Shown here in pieces: positions 16,787-26,072 of a stretch of DNA of 60,859 nucleotides. Every line of letters begins with the position of its first letter. The stretch's first letter is position 1. Origin of the DNA: Gammaproteobacteria bacterium (GTDB lineage: Bacteria > Pseudomonadota > Gammaproteobacteria > Competibacterales > Competibacteraceae); NCBI GenBank assembly GCA_020846135.1, contig JADLEK010000061.1, positions 1 through 60,859 on the forward strand, read 5' to 3'. The position numbers were made by a program, and so were the translations under genes. Below the pieces are notes generated by a model, which did not search any database, was not told the DNA's origin, and saw only the letters and a program-made list of their open reading frames with translations.

Positions 16787-17991
16787 GCCGGAACCCTCGC
16801 CCGACGGGCTTCCGCCGCTTCGATCCCGCTCAGGATTTCCTGCTGCCAGAGTTGCCGCACCGCCAGCAGGATTTCGCCATTGACGCTATCGAGCATCATG
16901 ATCGCCCGGTTGTAGGTATCGCGGGAGCCGCGCGGCTGATCAATCTCATAAATGCTGACCTGATCGCTGGCCGATTTCTGCAATTCCTTGGTCAGACCCA
17001 TCCGGTTACTGAGCAGCAGCTCGCCATAAGCGCCATTGATCACCGCGATGTTGTTCAGCGTCTCGGTGCCGGCATCCACCTTGGTCAGCAGGATACTGAG
17101 CCGCTGGACATTGATTTCCCGCTCATACAGGGCGCACAACTGCTCCAGAATGCGGAAATACTGGACACTGGAAGAAATATCGTACATGTGTGGCACGATC
17201 GGCATCAGGATCAGGTTGGCGGCGGCGATGGCGTTCAGCGACAACATCCCCAGCGAAGGTGGGGTGTCCATCACGACGATGTCGTAGCGATCCTCGACCG
17301 TTTTCAGCGCCCGATGCAACCGTACCGGCGGCGGACCCAGTGCGTCATTTTGCCGTTCCTCCGGCTGTGAAAGTTTCCAGTCGGCATATTGCAGCGCCAG
17401 TCGGGCCGGAATCAGATCAAGATTCTCCCAATGAGTGCGTTTGATCGCGGCAGCGAGCCGATCCGGCGCTTCGGTCAGGGCCGGAAACAGGTCGTCGCCT
17501 TCGTTCAGATCCAGATCGGGAATGAAGCCGAATGCGCCGGTGATGGTGGCCTGCGGATCGGCATCGACCAGCAACACCCGATAACCTTCGCGGGCCAGAT
17601 AGTGGGCGAAATGCAGCGACATGGTGGTTTTCGCCACCCCGCCCTTGAGGTTGGAGAACACCACCCGCACACAACTGGCCCCGGCGGGTCGGCCCGGACG
17701 CTTGCCGATCAATTCGCGGATCCGGTTGACTTCGTTGTAGTTGTAGATGCGCCGCTGGGTCGAGCCGGCTTCAACCAGGCGGGGGTTGGGCAGATCGCCG
17801 CGCTGTTCCAGATTGCGCAGATGATTGGCGGTGCAGCCGGCCAGTTGCGCGGCCCGTTCAATGCCGAATTCAGGCAGGGTCTTGACGCTGTGCCGGGCAT
17901 CCAGCGCCTCCAGGAGTCGCTGTTGCATCTGGCCGCCGCGTTCGGCTGCGTTGCGGCACAGGGTTCGGAAGTTAAAGCGCATCGCTTGCAT
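16783..17991 (-). CDS. parA: ParA-family partition ATPase with N-terminal HTH
   Basis: A 402-residue type Ia ParA. Residues 40-105 form a MerR-like winged helix (GIERAAQLAGCTANHLRNLEQRGDLP in part, then RRIYNYNEVNRIRELIG). The ATPase follows, with the deviant Walker A (LKGGVAKTTMSLHFAHYLA), Walker A' (LLVDADPQA) and Walker B (VVMDTPPSLG). The N-terminal HTH lets type Ia ParA proteins repress their own promoter. It drives segregation with the downstream ParB. The start may be ATG 17991 or ATG 17982. Confidence 0.95.
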   Translation of the reverse strand: MQAMRFNFRTLCRNAAERGGQMQQRLLEALDARHSVKTLPEFGIERAAQLAGCTANHLRNLEQRGDLPNPRLVEAGSTQRRIYNYNEVNRIRELIGKRPGRPAGASCVRVVFSNLKGGVAKTTMSLHFAHYLAREGYRVLLVDADPQATITGAFGFIPDLDLNEGDDLFPALTEAPDRLAAAIKRTHWENLDLIPARLALQYADWKLSQPEERQNDALGPPPVRLHRALKTVEDRYDIVVMDTPPSLGMLSLNAIAAANLILMPIVPHMYDISSSVQYFRILEQLCALYEREINVQRLSILLTKVDAGTETLNNIAVINGAYGELLLSNRMGLTKELQKSASDQVSIYEIDQPRGSRDTYNRAIMMLDSVNGEILLAVRQLWQQEILSGIEAAEARRARVPA

Positions 17992-18503
17992 CAGTCAGGC
18001 TCCAGAGGAATGATCAGGGTTGTTGGTCATTTTAGCGCCTTTGGAGCCGGTTTTGACGCACGATGAAAAATTTTGCAGTTAAGCTGGTTTCACCACGCAA
18101 GGCGGGTATGGAACTCGTGCAACCGCTTGAACCGGATCCTCCCCGCCGGGTATGGCGCTAAAATCGCCGGAAAAGGCCAATAAGCGGCTTTTGGCTTCTG
18201 TTCCTTCAATAGGTATTGGTTTGGACATAAAACGCCGCAAAAGGCTTCTCCGTGCGTTTTAAGAACATCGGGCGGGAGCGAGCCGGCGGGTTTTTGGCGG
18301 GATGAGGTTTGGGGCAGACCATCGCCGGTGGCTATGGCCGGGCGGAGGACCTGCATCAGGCTGGACGAGGACTAGAATTCTCGCAGGGTTCCCGGCGAAT
18401 TGCGCGGTGATAATCAGGCTTGCCGAGCATGGGTTGTGACCGAGGCTGGGTTGTGAAGGCTGGAATGGGTTGCGTCTGTTGGGGGCGTTCGGTCAGAGGG
18501 TGA
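17992..18503. promoter_or_regulatory. parA upstream region
   Basis: About 510 bp without a convincing gene. A 10-bp inverted repeat, TTTTAGCGCC (18030-18039) and GGCGCTAAAA (18154-18163), flanks 114 bp directly upstream of parA. It is a reasonable candidate for a ParA operator or ParB centromere half-sites, but no canonical parS palindrome is seen. The remainder has no obvious feature. Confidence 0.35.
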
Positions 18504-18615
18504 ATTCGGATTATGGGATTCGGATTATGGGATTCGGATTATGGGATTCGGATTATGGGATTCGGATTATGGGATTCGGATTATGGGATTCGGATTATGG
18601 GATTCGGATTATGGG
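18504..18615. repeat. Eight exact 14-bp tandem repeats
   Basis: The unit ATTCGGATTATGGG repeats eight times without a mismatch. Read across units it contains TTATGGGATT, which matches the 3' half of the rep iterons further on. A period of 14 is not a multiple of three, so it is not a protein repeat. Part of the plasmid-type origin region. Confidence 0.95.
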
Positions 18616-18898
18616 CGAGCCTCGCTGGTGATGGGTTGGGCTACAGCGGAACCTGATGAGGGTTGCCGAACGGTTCGGTCTTCGCCCTGGAAAACCATCT
18701 TTTGGGGACGTTCGGTCGCTGCTGCAGTTTGGGGTTGTTGCCGGAGACTGGAAGAGGCTTGGCAGGATGACCCCTGATCTGCGGGCAGCGCGAAAGCAGT
18801 TCGCAAGCCGGTTCTTGACGCTGCGCCGAAATCCGGAAAATCGCCTTTTGCGCTGTTTATAGAATAACTCCATAGTCGTTTTCAAGACGTTTTAAACG

Positions 18899-18956
18899 AC
18901 GATCTTTTGTTTAAAAAAACGATCTTTTGTTTAAAGAATAACGATCTTTTGTTTAA
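18899..18956. repeat. Three 16-bp AT-rich direct repeats
   Basis: ACGATCTTTTGTTTAA occurs exactly at 18899-18914, 18919-18934 and 18941-18956, with starts 20 and 22 bp apart, roughly two helical turns. They sit at the edge of an AT-rich tract before the iterons. This matches the place and form of the AT-rich 13-mer type repeats where origins melt, so a DNA unwinding element is inferred. Confidence 0.8.
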
Positions 18957-19047
18957 CAAAGAAGATGCGTAGGCGAAAAACCGGAATTCGCTATAAATTA
19001 TTTAAAATTATGAAGTTAAGCGACAAAATCGACTATCCGAAAAACGA

Positions 19048-19367
19048 AATGTCCCCGTTTATGGGATTTTTTGAAAACGAAATGTCCCCGTTTATGGGAT
19101 TTTTTGAAAACGAAATGTCCCCGTTTATGGGATGAAATTTTCGAAATGTCCCCGTTTATGGGATTTTCAAAAGCTGAATGTCCCCGTTTATGGGATGAAA
19201 TTTTCGAAATGTCCCCGTTTATGGGATTTTTGATCGGCGCTTGCGGAAAAGCCACGCGAAAGTATTGATTAATAGCAAATTATTTTTGAGGCTGTGATTT
19301 TGCCGCGATTTCAGGATCGGTTGCGGCGCTGGCGACTGCGGCGCTTAAATGTCCCCGTTTATGGGAT
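19048..19367. repeat. Seven 20-bp iterons
   Basis: AATGTCCCCGTTTATGGGAT occurs exactly at 19048, 19081, 19114, 19145, 19177 and 19208 (spacing 31-33 bp, three helical turns), with a seventh copy at 19348. All are in the same orientation, upstream of the rep gene. In Rep_3-type plasmids such iterons are bound by the initiator monomer to open the origin and control copy number. Confidence 0.95.
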
Positions 19368-19383
19368 AAAAAGGCGATGAAAT

Positions 19384-19419
19384 AATGTCCCCATCAACCG
19401 GGTTGACCATGGGGACATT
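19384..19419. promoter_or_regulatory. Palindromic operator of rep
   Basis: AATGTCCCCAT (19384-19394) is mirrored by ATGGGGACATT (19409-19419), with a second inner inverted repeat TCAACC/GGTTGA. The outer arms equal the first half of the iteron placed head to head, the standard design for a Rep dimer autorepressor site. TTGACC (19403-19408), 17 nt before AGGCTA, could be the rep promoter, in which case a Rep dimer would block it directly. Confidence 0.8.
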
Positions 19420-19431
19420 CCTGCTAGGCTA

Positions 19432-20889
19432 ATGGGCATGGCTCGCCCCAAAGACCGGAAAGACAAGCGCGACGAAGGAGAGGCCACTCGTGGAGTGGTG
19501 ATGGCCGATCTGGCCGATCAGAATCTCAAAAAGCACATCGCCGCCATCCACATCAGCAATCGCCTGACGCTGACTCAGCGCAAGGCCTCGAACGTGTTGT
19601 TGTACAACGCCTACGAGAGCCTGCTGACCGCGCGGGTCCACCGTATCCGGGTCAAGGACCTGGCCGAGGCGATTGGCTTCAATACCCACAACCTCGACCC
19701 CCTCAAGGAAGCGCTCAAAACCCTGGCGCGCACCGTGTTGGAATGGAACATCCTCGACGAGAATGGCGCCCACGAAGAATGGGGCGCCACTACCCTGCTG
19801 GCCCAGGCGGTCATCAAGGGCGGCTTCTGCATCTACGCCTACAGCCCCGACCTGTGCGAAAAACTCTACCGTCCCGAAATTTATGCGCTGCTCAATCTCA
19901 GCATCCAGCGCAAGTTCAGCAGCGGCTATGCCCTGGCCCTCTACGAAAACTGCCTGCGTTACCGGCGGATCGGCACGACCGGCTGGATCGCCCTGGAAAA
20001 CCTCAAACGGCTGCTGGGCATTAATGATACGGATGCCTACTATCAGGACTTCCGTAAGTTCAACGACAAGATTATTAAACCGGCGGTGAGACAGGTCAAC
20101 GAAACCTCGGATCTGAGCCTGGAAGTCGAATATCAGCGCGACAGCCGCAAGGTGGCGGCGGTCCGGTTCCGGGTCAGCGACAACCCGCAAATGTTGCTGT
20201 TTGCCCAGCGCCAGGCCGCCCTGGCCGCCGCGCTGAATGGCGAAGCCGCTGTTCTGCCGGAACTCGATCCCGAGGTGCGCACCGAGCGATTACGCGAAAA
20301 ACTGACGGCCTTCGGTCTCAGCGCCCGCCAGATTCGCATCGTGCTGCATGGCCGCGATCCGGCTTATCTGGAAGACAACATCGCCATCGTCGAACGCGAT
20401 TTGATCGCTGGCAAGGTTCACAATCTGCCGGCCTACCTGCTGGCGGCGTTGCGCGAAGATTACCGGACAGCGATGCACGACCAGCCCATTGCCCCGGTTG
20501 TCGCGAACCGCGCCGAATCCGGCAAAATCCCGGCGACCCGGCTGGACGGCCCGCGCACCCAGTTTTTGGCCGACCGCCTGCAAGCCGCGCTGGAGCGGCT
20601 TACGCCAGTGGAGCGGGAACAGATGGAAGGCGATTATGTGGCCCGCCTGGAGCGCGGTAATGGCTTTGAGTCGCGGCTGATCCTCGGGCTGTACCGCAAG
20701 AGCGGCCTGAACAGTAAAATCGTGGAGAGCCATTTCCGGGTTTTCGCCCGTGAACGGCTGGTTGGGGAACTGGACGAGGCGGAATTCGCCGCTCATGTTG
20801 CTCAACAGGATGGCAAGGAAGGCGAACTGCCGCCAGCGCCTTGCCCGGTGAAAGTCGAAGCGGACGGAGCAAATCAATGCGCGCAATGA
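19432..20889 (+). CDS. Rep_3-family replication initiator
   Basis: Up to 485 residues. Two tandem winged-helix domains of the Rep_3 type lie in the N-terminal half (KKHIAAIHISNRLTLTQRKASNVLLYNAY, then GYALALYENCLRYRRIGTTGWIALENLKRLLG, each quoted only as a landmark around those positions). A C-terminal extension of about 200 residues follows, longer than RepE or pi. It would bind the iterons and the palindromic operator. Start is uncertain: ATG 19432 or 19438 lies almost on the proposed transcript start, while ATG 19501 (GGAG six nt upstream) begins exactly at the conserved MADLADQNLKKH and may be the real one. The 3' end overlaps the start of the GGDEF-EAL gene by 13 bp. Confidence 0.92.
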   Translation: MGMARPKDRKDKRDEGEATRGVVMADLADQNLKKHIAAIHISNRLTLTQRKASNVLLYNAYESLLTARVHRIRVKDLAEAIGFNTHNLDPLKEALKTLARTVLEWNILDENGAHEEWGATTLLAQAVIKGGFCIYAYSPDLCEKLYRPEIYALLNLSIQRKFSSGYALALYENCLRYRRIGTTGWIALENLKRLLGINDTDAYYQDFRKFNDKIIKPAVRQVNETSDLSLEVEYQRDSRKVAAVRFRVSDNPQMLLFAQRQAALAAALNGEAAVLPELDPEVRTERLREKLTAFGLSARQIRIVLHGRDPAYLEDNIAIVERDLIAGKVHNLPAYLLAALREDYRTAMHDQPIAPVVANRAESGKIPATRLDGPRTQFLADRLQAALERLTPVEREQMEGDYVARLERGNGFESRLILGLYRKSGLNSKIVESHFRVFARERLVGELDEAEFAAHVAQQDGKEGELPPAPCPVKVEADGANQCAQ

Positions 20890-23309
20890 AGGACCACAGG
20901 CAGGATCAAAGCGCCGCCGGAAGAACTCGATGGGGGCTGCGGGCGGCGCCGGCGATGGGAGGCTGGCCGGCGGCGATCCTGGCGGTTGCCGCATGGTCGG
21001 ATCCGTCCGTAGCCGGCGGGCCTGGCCTGGGCCAGACCGGCGTTCTGGTGAGCGCCGGGTTGGTCGCGGTCGGGGTCGCCGGCGGACTCACCGCGATGCT
21101 GCTGGGCCGGCGGCGGCGGGCGCAACTGGAACGGGAGCAGTTGCAGAGCCGCATTGTTGCGCTGAATGACCGCGAGATCGAACTGGAAGCAGAGATCAAG
21201 CGTCAGCAGGCGCTGGCGGAAACGCTGCGGGAGGGCGAGCAGCGCTTTCGCAACCTGCTCGATCAGCTTCCGGCCGGCGTGTTCATGACCGACGTCCAGG
21301 GCGAATGCCGTTACGTCAATAACCGTTGGCGGGTGCTGACCGGCCTGACCGCCGATCAGGCAACTGGGGTGACCTGGACACAGGCGCTGCATCCCGATGA
21401 TCGGGACCCGGTGCTGCATACCTGGCGGCAGGCGGTCGATCAGGGTCTCGAATTTGCCGCTGACCATCGGTTCCAGACCCCGTCGGGCCGGGTGAAGTGG
21501 CTCAATACCCGCGCTGCGCCGCTGGGCGATCGGGCTGGTCGGGTTGCCGGCTATCTGGGGGTTAGCGCTGATATCGCCGCGCTCAAGGAGACCGAAGAGA
21601 CGCTGCGCGCCAGCGAAGCCCGGTTTCGCAGCTATTTCGAGCTGCCACTGATCGGCATCGCCCTGACCGGGGCGGACAAGCGCTGGTGGGAGGTCAACGA
21701 CCGGCTTTGCGAGCTTTTGGGTTACCGGCGGACGCAATTACTCGGCATGACCTGGGCCGAGCTGACCCATGTCGATGATCTGGCCATGGATGTGACTCAG
21801 TTTGAGCGCGTGATCAATCGCCGCGCCGAGGGCTATTCCCTCGAAAAACGGTTCATCCGCCAAGACGGCGCTTTGCTGTACGCCAACGTTTCAACCCGCT
21901 GCGTGCGCCGGGCCAATGGCGCGGTGGACTATTTTGTGATGGTGATTCAGGACATCACCGAGCGCAAGCAGGCCGAAGAACACATTGAGCGCCTCGCCCA
22001 TCATGACGCCTTGACTGGCTTGCCCAACCGGGTGTTGCTGAGTGACCGCTTGCAGCAGACTGTGGCGCGCGCCGCCCGCGACCATACTCTGGCCGGTACG
22101 ATGCTGGTGGACTTGGATCGCTTTAAGCTGATTAACGATGGGCTGGGTCATGCGGTCGGCGATCGTCTGCTGCGCGAAGTCGCGGAGCGTCTGCAAGAGT
22201 GCATTCGCCAGGGCGACACCATTTCCCGGCAGGGAGGCGACGAGTTCGCGGTGTTGTTGCCGGATCTGGAGAACGACGAAGGCGCGGTCCGGATTGCGCA
22301 GCGGATGCTGGAATCAGTGGCTGAACCATATCGGCTGGATAGCCACGAGTTGAGCGTGACCTGTAGCATTGGCATCAGCCTGTATCCCCGCGATGGTCGC
22401 AACGCCGACTTGTTGCTGAAAAATGCTGACATTGCCTTGTACCGGGCCAAGGACATGGGGCGTAATACTTACCAGTTTTACCTATCTGGGGCCACGGTGA
22501 TGTCTCGCGACCGGCTGACCCTGGAAGCCAGCTTGCGCTATGCAGTCGAGCGGCAGCAACTGGAGGTGTACTATCAGCCGAAATGGGATTTTCATGCCGG
22601 CGCCATTACCGGCGCTGAGGCGCTGATCCGCTGGAATCACCCGCAACGGGGATTGTTGCCGCCGGCCCGGTTTATTGCCATCGCTGAGGATAGCGGATTG
22701 GTGTTGCCGATGGGCGAATGGGTGTTGCGCGATGCCCTCCGGACGATCAGCGAATTACATCGCAACGGTTTTCCCGGGTTGCGGATCGCCGTCAATCTGT
22801 CGGGTCGGCAGTTCCGGCAGGAGAATCTGGCCGAAATGATCCAGGGGGCGCTGGCGGAAACCGGTTTTAATCCGGCTTTTCTCGAACTGGAGCTGACCGA
22901 AAGCATTCTGATGCACAACAATGAGGAAAATATGGCGATGCTGCGGGCGCTCAAGACCATGGGCACCCGGATCGCCATCGATGATTTTGGCACCGGCTAT
23001 TCGTCGCTCAGCTATTTGCAACAGTTTCCGGTCGATGTTCTCAAGATTGACCGCGCCTTCGTGATCGATCTGCCGACCAGCGTCAGTAGCGCGGCGATTG
23101 TGGATGCCATCGTTACCCTGGCGCACGGGCTGGGGTTGGAAGTGGTGGCGGAAGGGGTGGAAACCCCCGAGCAACTGGAGTTCCTGCGCACGCACGGCTG
23201 CGACGAGGGCCAAGGCTACTACTTCGGACGGCCTCTGCCGCTGGCCGAATTCCGGGTTTTACTGGAACAGGATCGGGCGAAGCAGGCCGGGGTTGAAGAA
23301 AGCCATTAA
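20877..23309 (+). CDS. PAS-PAS-GGDEF-EAL c-di-GMP turnover protein
   Basis: An 810-residue protein. The N-terminal hydrophobic segments (about residues 18-75) anchor it in the membrane. A short coiled coil, two PAS domains with PAC motifs (about 110-235 and 240-360), a GGDEF domain with intact GGDEF motif and an EAL domain with EALIRW, ELTES, DDFGTGYSS and AEGVE follow. Both catalytic sites look functional. ATG 20877 (GGAG 8 nt upstream) overlaps the rep stop codon, so expression may be coupled to the replication gene. An inverted repeat terminator follows the stop. Confidence 0.93.
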   Translation: MRAMKDHRQDQSAAGRTRWGLRAAPAMGGWPAAILAVAAWSDPSVAGGPGLGQTGVLVSAGLVAVGVAGGLTAMLLGRRRRAQLEREQLQSRIVALNDREIELEAEIKRQQALAETLREGEQRFRNLLDQLPAGVFMTDVQGECRYVNNRWRVLTGLTADQATGVTWTQALHPDDRDPVLHTWRQAVDQGLEFAADHRFQTPSGRVKWLNTRAAPLGDRAGRVAGYLGVSADIAALKETEETLRASEARFRSYFELPLIGIALTGADKRWWEVNDRLCELLGYRRTQLLGMTWAELTHVDDLAMDVTQFERVINRRAEGYSLEKRFIRQDGALLYANVSTRCVRRANGAVDYFVMVIQDITERKQAEEHIERLAHHDALTGLPNRVLLSDRLQQTVARAARDHTLAGTMLVDLDRFKLINDGLGHAVGDRLLREVAERLQECIRQGDTISRQGGDEFAVLLPDLENDEGAVRIAQRMLESVAEPYRLDSHELSVTCSIGISLYPRDGRNADLLLKNADIALYRAKDMGRNTYQFYLSGATVMSRDRLTLEASLRYAVERQQLEVYYQPKWDFHAGAITGAEALIRWNHPQRGLLPPARFIAIAEDSGLVLPMGEWVLRDALRTISELHRNGFPGLRIAVNLSGRQFRQENLAEMIQGALAETGFNPAFLELELTESILMHNNEENMAMLRALKTMGTRIAIDDFGTGYSSLSYLQQFPVDVLKIDRAFVIDLPTSVSSAAIVDAIVTLAHGLGLEVVAEGVETPEQLEFLRTHGCDEGQGYYFGRPLPLAEFRVLLEQDRAKQAGVEESH

Positions 23310-23321
23310 ATCAGGACACTC

Positions 23322-23347
23322 GCCTGGAGTTGCGCAACTCCAGGCGT
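23322..23347. terminator. Bidirectional hairpin terminator
   Basis: CGCCTGGAGTTG and its complement form a 12-bp stem with a 2-nt turn, followed by TTT. It sits between the convergent GGDEF-EAL gene and the 104-residue membrane protein gene and can end both transcripts. Confidence 0.75.
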
Positions 23348-23361
23348 TTGCTCAAGAAACG

Positions 23362-23676
23362 CTAGTTGCTGGGGTCGCCCATCCCCCCGATGTTCTCTCC
23401 CAGCGGACGGGTAAAGGTATATTGGGCTGGTTGACCCATGAGGGCTTGCGCGGATTGGCTGGTGCTGCCATTGATGAGGGTAAAGGGCAGGCCGATCATG
23501 AAGATGACCGATCCCAGTGCTGTTGCGGCCAGGCCGCCGGGGCGCGCCAGCAACAGATCGGTTGCCACTGCGCCAGGGGCAGGAGGCGGCGGTGGCTGGC
23601 GGCTTTGCGCACCGGTCGGGCTGACGGCCAACGTCAGCGTGAAGGCCAGAATGGGGGCTATGCTTCGCGTAATCAT
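23362..23676 (-). CDS. Small exported membrane protein
   Basis: A 104-residue protein with a signal peptide (SIAPILAFTLTLAVSPTGA), a Pro-rich linker (RQPPPPPAPGA) and one hydrophobic helix (AATALGSVIFMIGLPFTLI). A conserved-looking tail follows (ALMGQPAQYTFTRPLGE). The pattern suggests a small periplasmic or inner-membrane protein; the family is not known to me. It is transcribed alone, with no close upstream gene on its strand. Confidence 0.6.
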   Translation of the reverse strand: MITRSIAPILAFTLTLAVSPTGAQSRQPPPPPAPGAVATDLLLARPGGLAATALGSVIFMIGLPFTLINGSTSQSAQALMGQPAQYTFTRPLGENIGGMGDPSN

Positions 23677-23745
23677 GGTTGAATGCCTCGATGCGGGCTA
23701 AATCATGGTTCGGTACAGTTGCTTTGCATGTCTTGCGTTGCGACT

Positions 23746-25299
23746 TCATTGTCGGAAAAAGTTCATCAACTGCTGGAGTCTGGAGGTTTGGGTATTGATG
23801 GCCTGACTGGCCGCCGCCGCCTGAGCCACCAGCCCGGCGTTTTTCTGCGTGACTTGATCCATCTGGGTGATCGCCTTATTGACCTGATCGATCCCGCTGG
23901 CCTGCTCGCGGGTAGCGGAGGCAATCTCGGCGACAATATCGCTGACTTTCTTCACTGAGGCCAGAATCGCCTGCAAGGTTTGTCCTGATTGCTCGACCAG
24001 CTTGCCGCCCTCGCTAACCTTGGTCACGCTGTCCGTGATCAGCGCCTTGATCTCCTTGGCGGCATCGGCGCTGCGTTGCGCCAACTTTCGCACCTCACCG
24101 GCGACTACCGCAAAGCCCCGGCCCTGTTCGCCAGCCCGAGCCGCTTCCACTGCGGCATTGAGCGCCAGCAGATTGGTCTGAAAAGCGATTTCATTAATAA
24201 CGCCGATAATGTCGGCGATTTTGTGGCTGCTCTGGTGAATCGCCGCCATCGCCGCCACCGTCCGCTCAACCACTTGGCCACCCTCTTCAGCCTGGATTCG
24301 CGCCGCACCGGCCAGTTCATTGGCCTGAACCGCGTTATCAGCGCTGTTCTTCACCGTTGCGGTGAGCTGTTCCATGCTGGCGGCGGTTTCCTCCAGCGCC
24401 GAGGCTTGCTCCTCGGTGCGCTGGCTGAGATCGGTGCTTTCCTGCGCGATCTCTTCCGCTGCGGTGCTGACCTCATCAATGGTGTCCATCACGTTGCTGA
24501 CAATGTTGCGCAGTTCCAGAATCATGGTCCGCATTGCTGCCTGAACCCGGGCAACTTCATCGCGCCCGATCACGACCACATCCTCGTTCAGGTCGCCATG
24601 AGCGACTTTTTCCGCAGTTATCACCACCTGATTCAACGGATTCACAATGCTGCCGGCCAGCCACAGCCCGGCCACGCCCAGCACCACCATCAACGCCAGG
24701 GTACTCTGGCCCATCCTGATCGCGCCGCTCCGAAATTGCTCTTCGATATCGTCGATGTAAACGCCGGTGCCCACAATCCAGCCCCACGGCTTGAATTCCC
24801 TGACGTAGGAAATTTTGTTCACGGGTTCCGTAGCCCCGGGCTTGGGCCACACATAAGGTACAAATCCGGCCCCGCTCCGCTTGGCCACCTCCACCATTTC
24901 CACAAACAACAACTTCCCGCCCGGGTCCTTGTAACTCTGCAGGTCCTCGCCATCCATCGTCGGCTTGATGGGATGCATGATCATGCGGGGAAACAGGTCA
25001 TTGATCCAGAAGTAATTGTCCTTGTCGTAGCGTAATGCCCTGATGTTGGCCAAGGCTTCTTTCTGTGCCTCGGCCTCGGTCATGGCGCCGCTGACGGCCA
25101 GGTCATGAAACCGGGCCAAGGTACTCATCGTGGTCTCAATCAAAAATTCCAACTGGGCTTTCCGATCATCGAGCAACTGGTTTTTGAACTCGTAAAGATA
25201 AATCACGGTTCCAAACCCAATCGCGGCAAAGGCCATCCCCAGAATCACCCAAATGCGCGTTGCGATCTTGATGCGCGCCAGTATTGCCTTGTTTTTCAT
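23746..25299 (-). CDS. Methyl-accepting chemotaxis protein
   Basis: A 517-residue receptor. A first transmembrane helix (about 14-34) is followed by a periplasmic single Cache domain of the sCache_2 type ([32 protein letters not shown]) and a second helix (about 185-205). A HAMP domain and the signalling hairpin follow, with the conserved tip [21 protein letters not shown]. No C-terminal NWETF-type CheR tether is present. Such Cache receptors often sense small carboxylates; the ligand here is not known. No other chemotaxis gene is in the window. Confidence 0.95.
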   Translation of the reverse strand: MKNKAILARIKIATRIWVILGMAFAAIGFGTVIYLYEFKNQLLDDRKAQLEFLIETTMSTLARFHDLAVSGAMTEAEAQKEALANIRALRYDKDNYFWINDLFPRMIMHPIKPTMDGEDLQSYKDPGGKLLFVEMVEVAKRSGAGFVPYVWPKPGATEPVNKISYVREFKPWGWIVGTGVYIDDIEEQFRSGAIRMGQSTLALMVVLGVAGLWLAGSIVNPLNQVVITAEKVAHGDLNEDVVVIGRDEVARVQAAMRTMILELRNIVSNVMDTIDEVSTAAEEIAQESTDLSQRTEEQASALEETAASMEQLTATVKNSADNAVQANELAGAARIQAEEGGQVVERTVAAMAAIHQSSHKIADIIGVINEIAFQTNLLALNAAVEAARAGEQGRGFAVVAGEVRKLAQRSADAAKEIKALITDSVTKVSEGGKLVEQSGQTLQAILASVKKVSDIVAEIASATREQASGIDQVNKAITQMDQVTQKNAGLVAQAAAASQAINTQTSRLQQLMNFFRQ

Positions 25300-25790
25300 G
25301 ACTACCCTCTTTCAGCTGCGTTCTCTGGTTATAGAGAACCACGACTTTCTGGTGATTTTTGTTGCAAGTTATTCTTTGCAACTCATTGTTTTTTATATAA
25401 ACTTTAAAGAAACAGCTGGGTGTGACTCATCATCGCCGCAGCCTTGAATCGAGGCGTATGGAGGGCAAAACAGATTCAGCGCCACCGCTGCTATCTCAAG
25501 CACTGAAAAAGTATAGTCGGTTCATTAAAGCAAGCGACTCTATGCAATCATCAGCTTTTAATCGATTAACGCGTTTTTGCCCCGTCGTTTTCCATGGCTC
25601 AAGTCGAACGCAATTTTGATTTGGTTATACTTACTAAGTGACACCGCTGATTTTAAACATGCGGGGAAATTTATGTTGCAGCGCGACAAAATAAATCTTA
25701 TAGTTTATGTAGTGAAATTTACCCATTAAAGTTTCACTACTTAACTATTTGTTGTTTATCAGCAACAACAATTTAATGAGGAGTCACCCC
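25300..25790. promoter_or_regulatory. AT-rich intergenic region with operator-like repeat
   Basis: About 490 bp without a convincing gene; it is the divergent upstream region of the chemotaxis receptor and of a small membrane protein. GTAGTGAAA (25709-25717) and TTTCACTAC (25732-25740) are exact inverted repeats with a 14-nt gap, 50 bp before the small gene's start. They look like a binding site for a dimeric regulator. Confidence 0.45.
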
Positions 25791-25985
25791 ATGAATCTCA
25801 GACATCTTGTTGTTTTTGTTGCGGCTCTTATCATTTTCATGATCTCCACATCCTTGCTGACCCAGGTCTTCGAACACTCTGGCGAACTTATTGGCGAACT
25901 GTTAACACTCTATGGCTTTGGCGCCATGGTGGGTTTCAGCTTGACGGCGGCATGGCTGATGGGGGAATTCACTGATCAGCATTAG
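25791..25985 (+). CDS. Small two-helix membrane protein
   Basis: A 64-residue protein with a strong ribosome binding site (GAGGAG 7 nt before the ATG). Two hydrophobic helices (about residues 5-24 and 39-58) are joined by a short acidic loop. No family is recognised. The clear initiation signals and the inverted repeat upstream suggest a regulated, real gene. It is followed by about 460 bp of non-coding DNA. Confidence 0.6.
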   Translation: MNLRHLVVFVAALIIFMISTSLLTQVFEHSGELIGELLTLYGFGAMVGFSLTAAWLMGEFTDQH

Positions 25986-26040
25986 GTGATTTCTAACAAA
26001 GGTTATACCCGCATATAACGCTCACTCTTCGCGTTCCGTT

Positions 26041-26060
26041 ATTCCCGCGAATACGGGAAT
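26041..26060. repeat. Palindromic intergenic repeat
   Basis: ATTCCCGCGAATACGGGAAT, with 7-bp perfect arms, is one of the CCCGCGAA...CGGGAAT repeats scattered between genes here. It directly precedes the MITE-like element. Confidence 0.75.
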
Positions 26061-26072
26061 CCAAAAACCGTG

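Larger units (their letters stand above)
18504..19431. other. Iteron-type replication origin
   Basis: The stretch between parA and rep holds, in order, a 14-bp tandem array, a 280-bp unique segment, three 16-bp AT-rich repeats, an AT-rich tract, six clustered iterons, a GC-rich spacer, one further iteron and the rep operator. No perfect DnaA box (TTATNCACA) was found by eye. The layout is that of a theta-replicating plasmid with partition genes alongside. Confidence 0.85.

Noticed and set aside
18090..18356. 88-codon minus-strand frame upstream of parA
   Set aside because: No ribosome binding site, no recognisable fold, and it spans the inverted repeat proposed as a regulatory site.
18541..18777. 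Open frame through the 14-bp tandem array
   Set aside because: The period of 14 makes an artificial 14-residue repeat; there is no ribosome binding site and the region belongs to the origin.
18504..19367. Possible CRISPR array
   Set aside because: The 14-mers have no spacers, and the iterons have short non-unique 11-13 bp gaps and sit before a rep gene.
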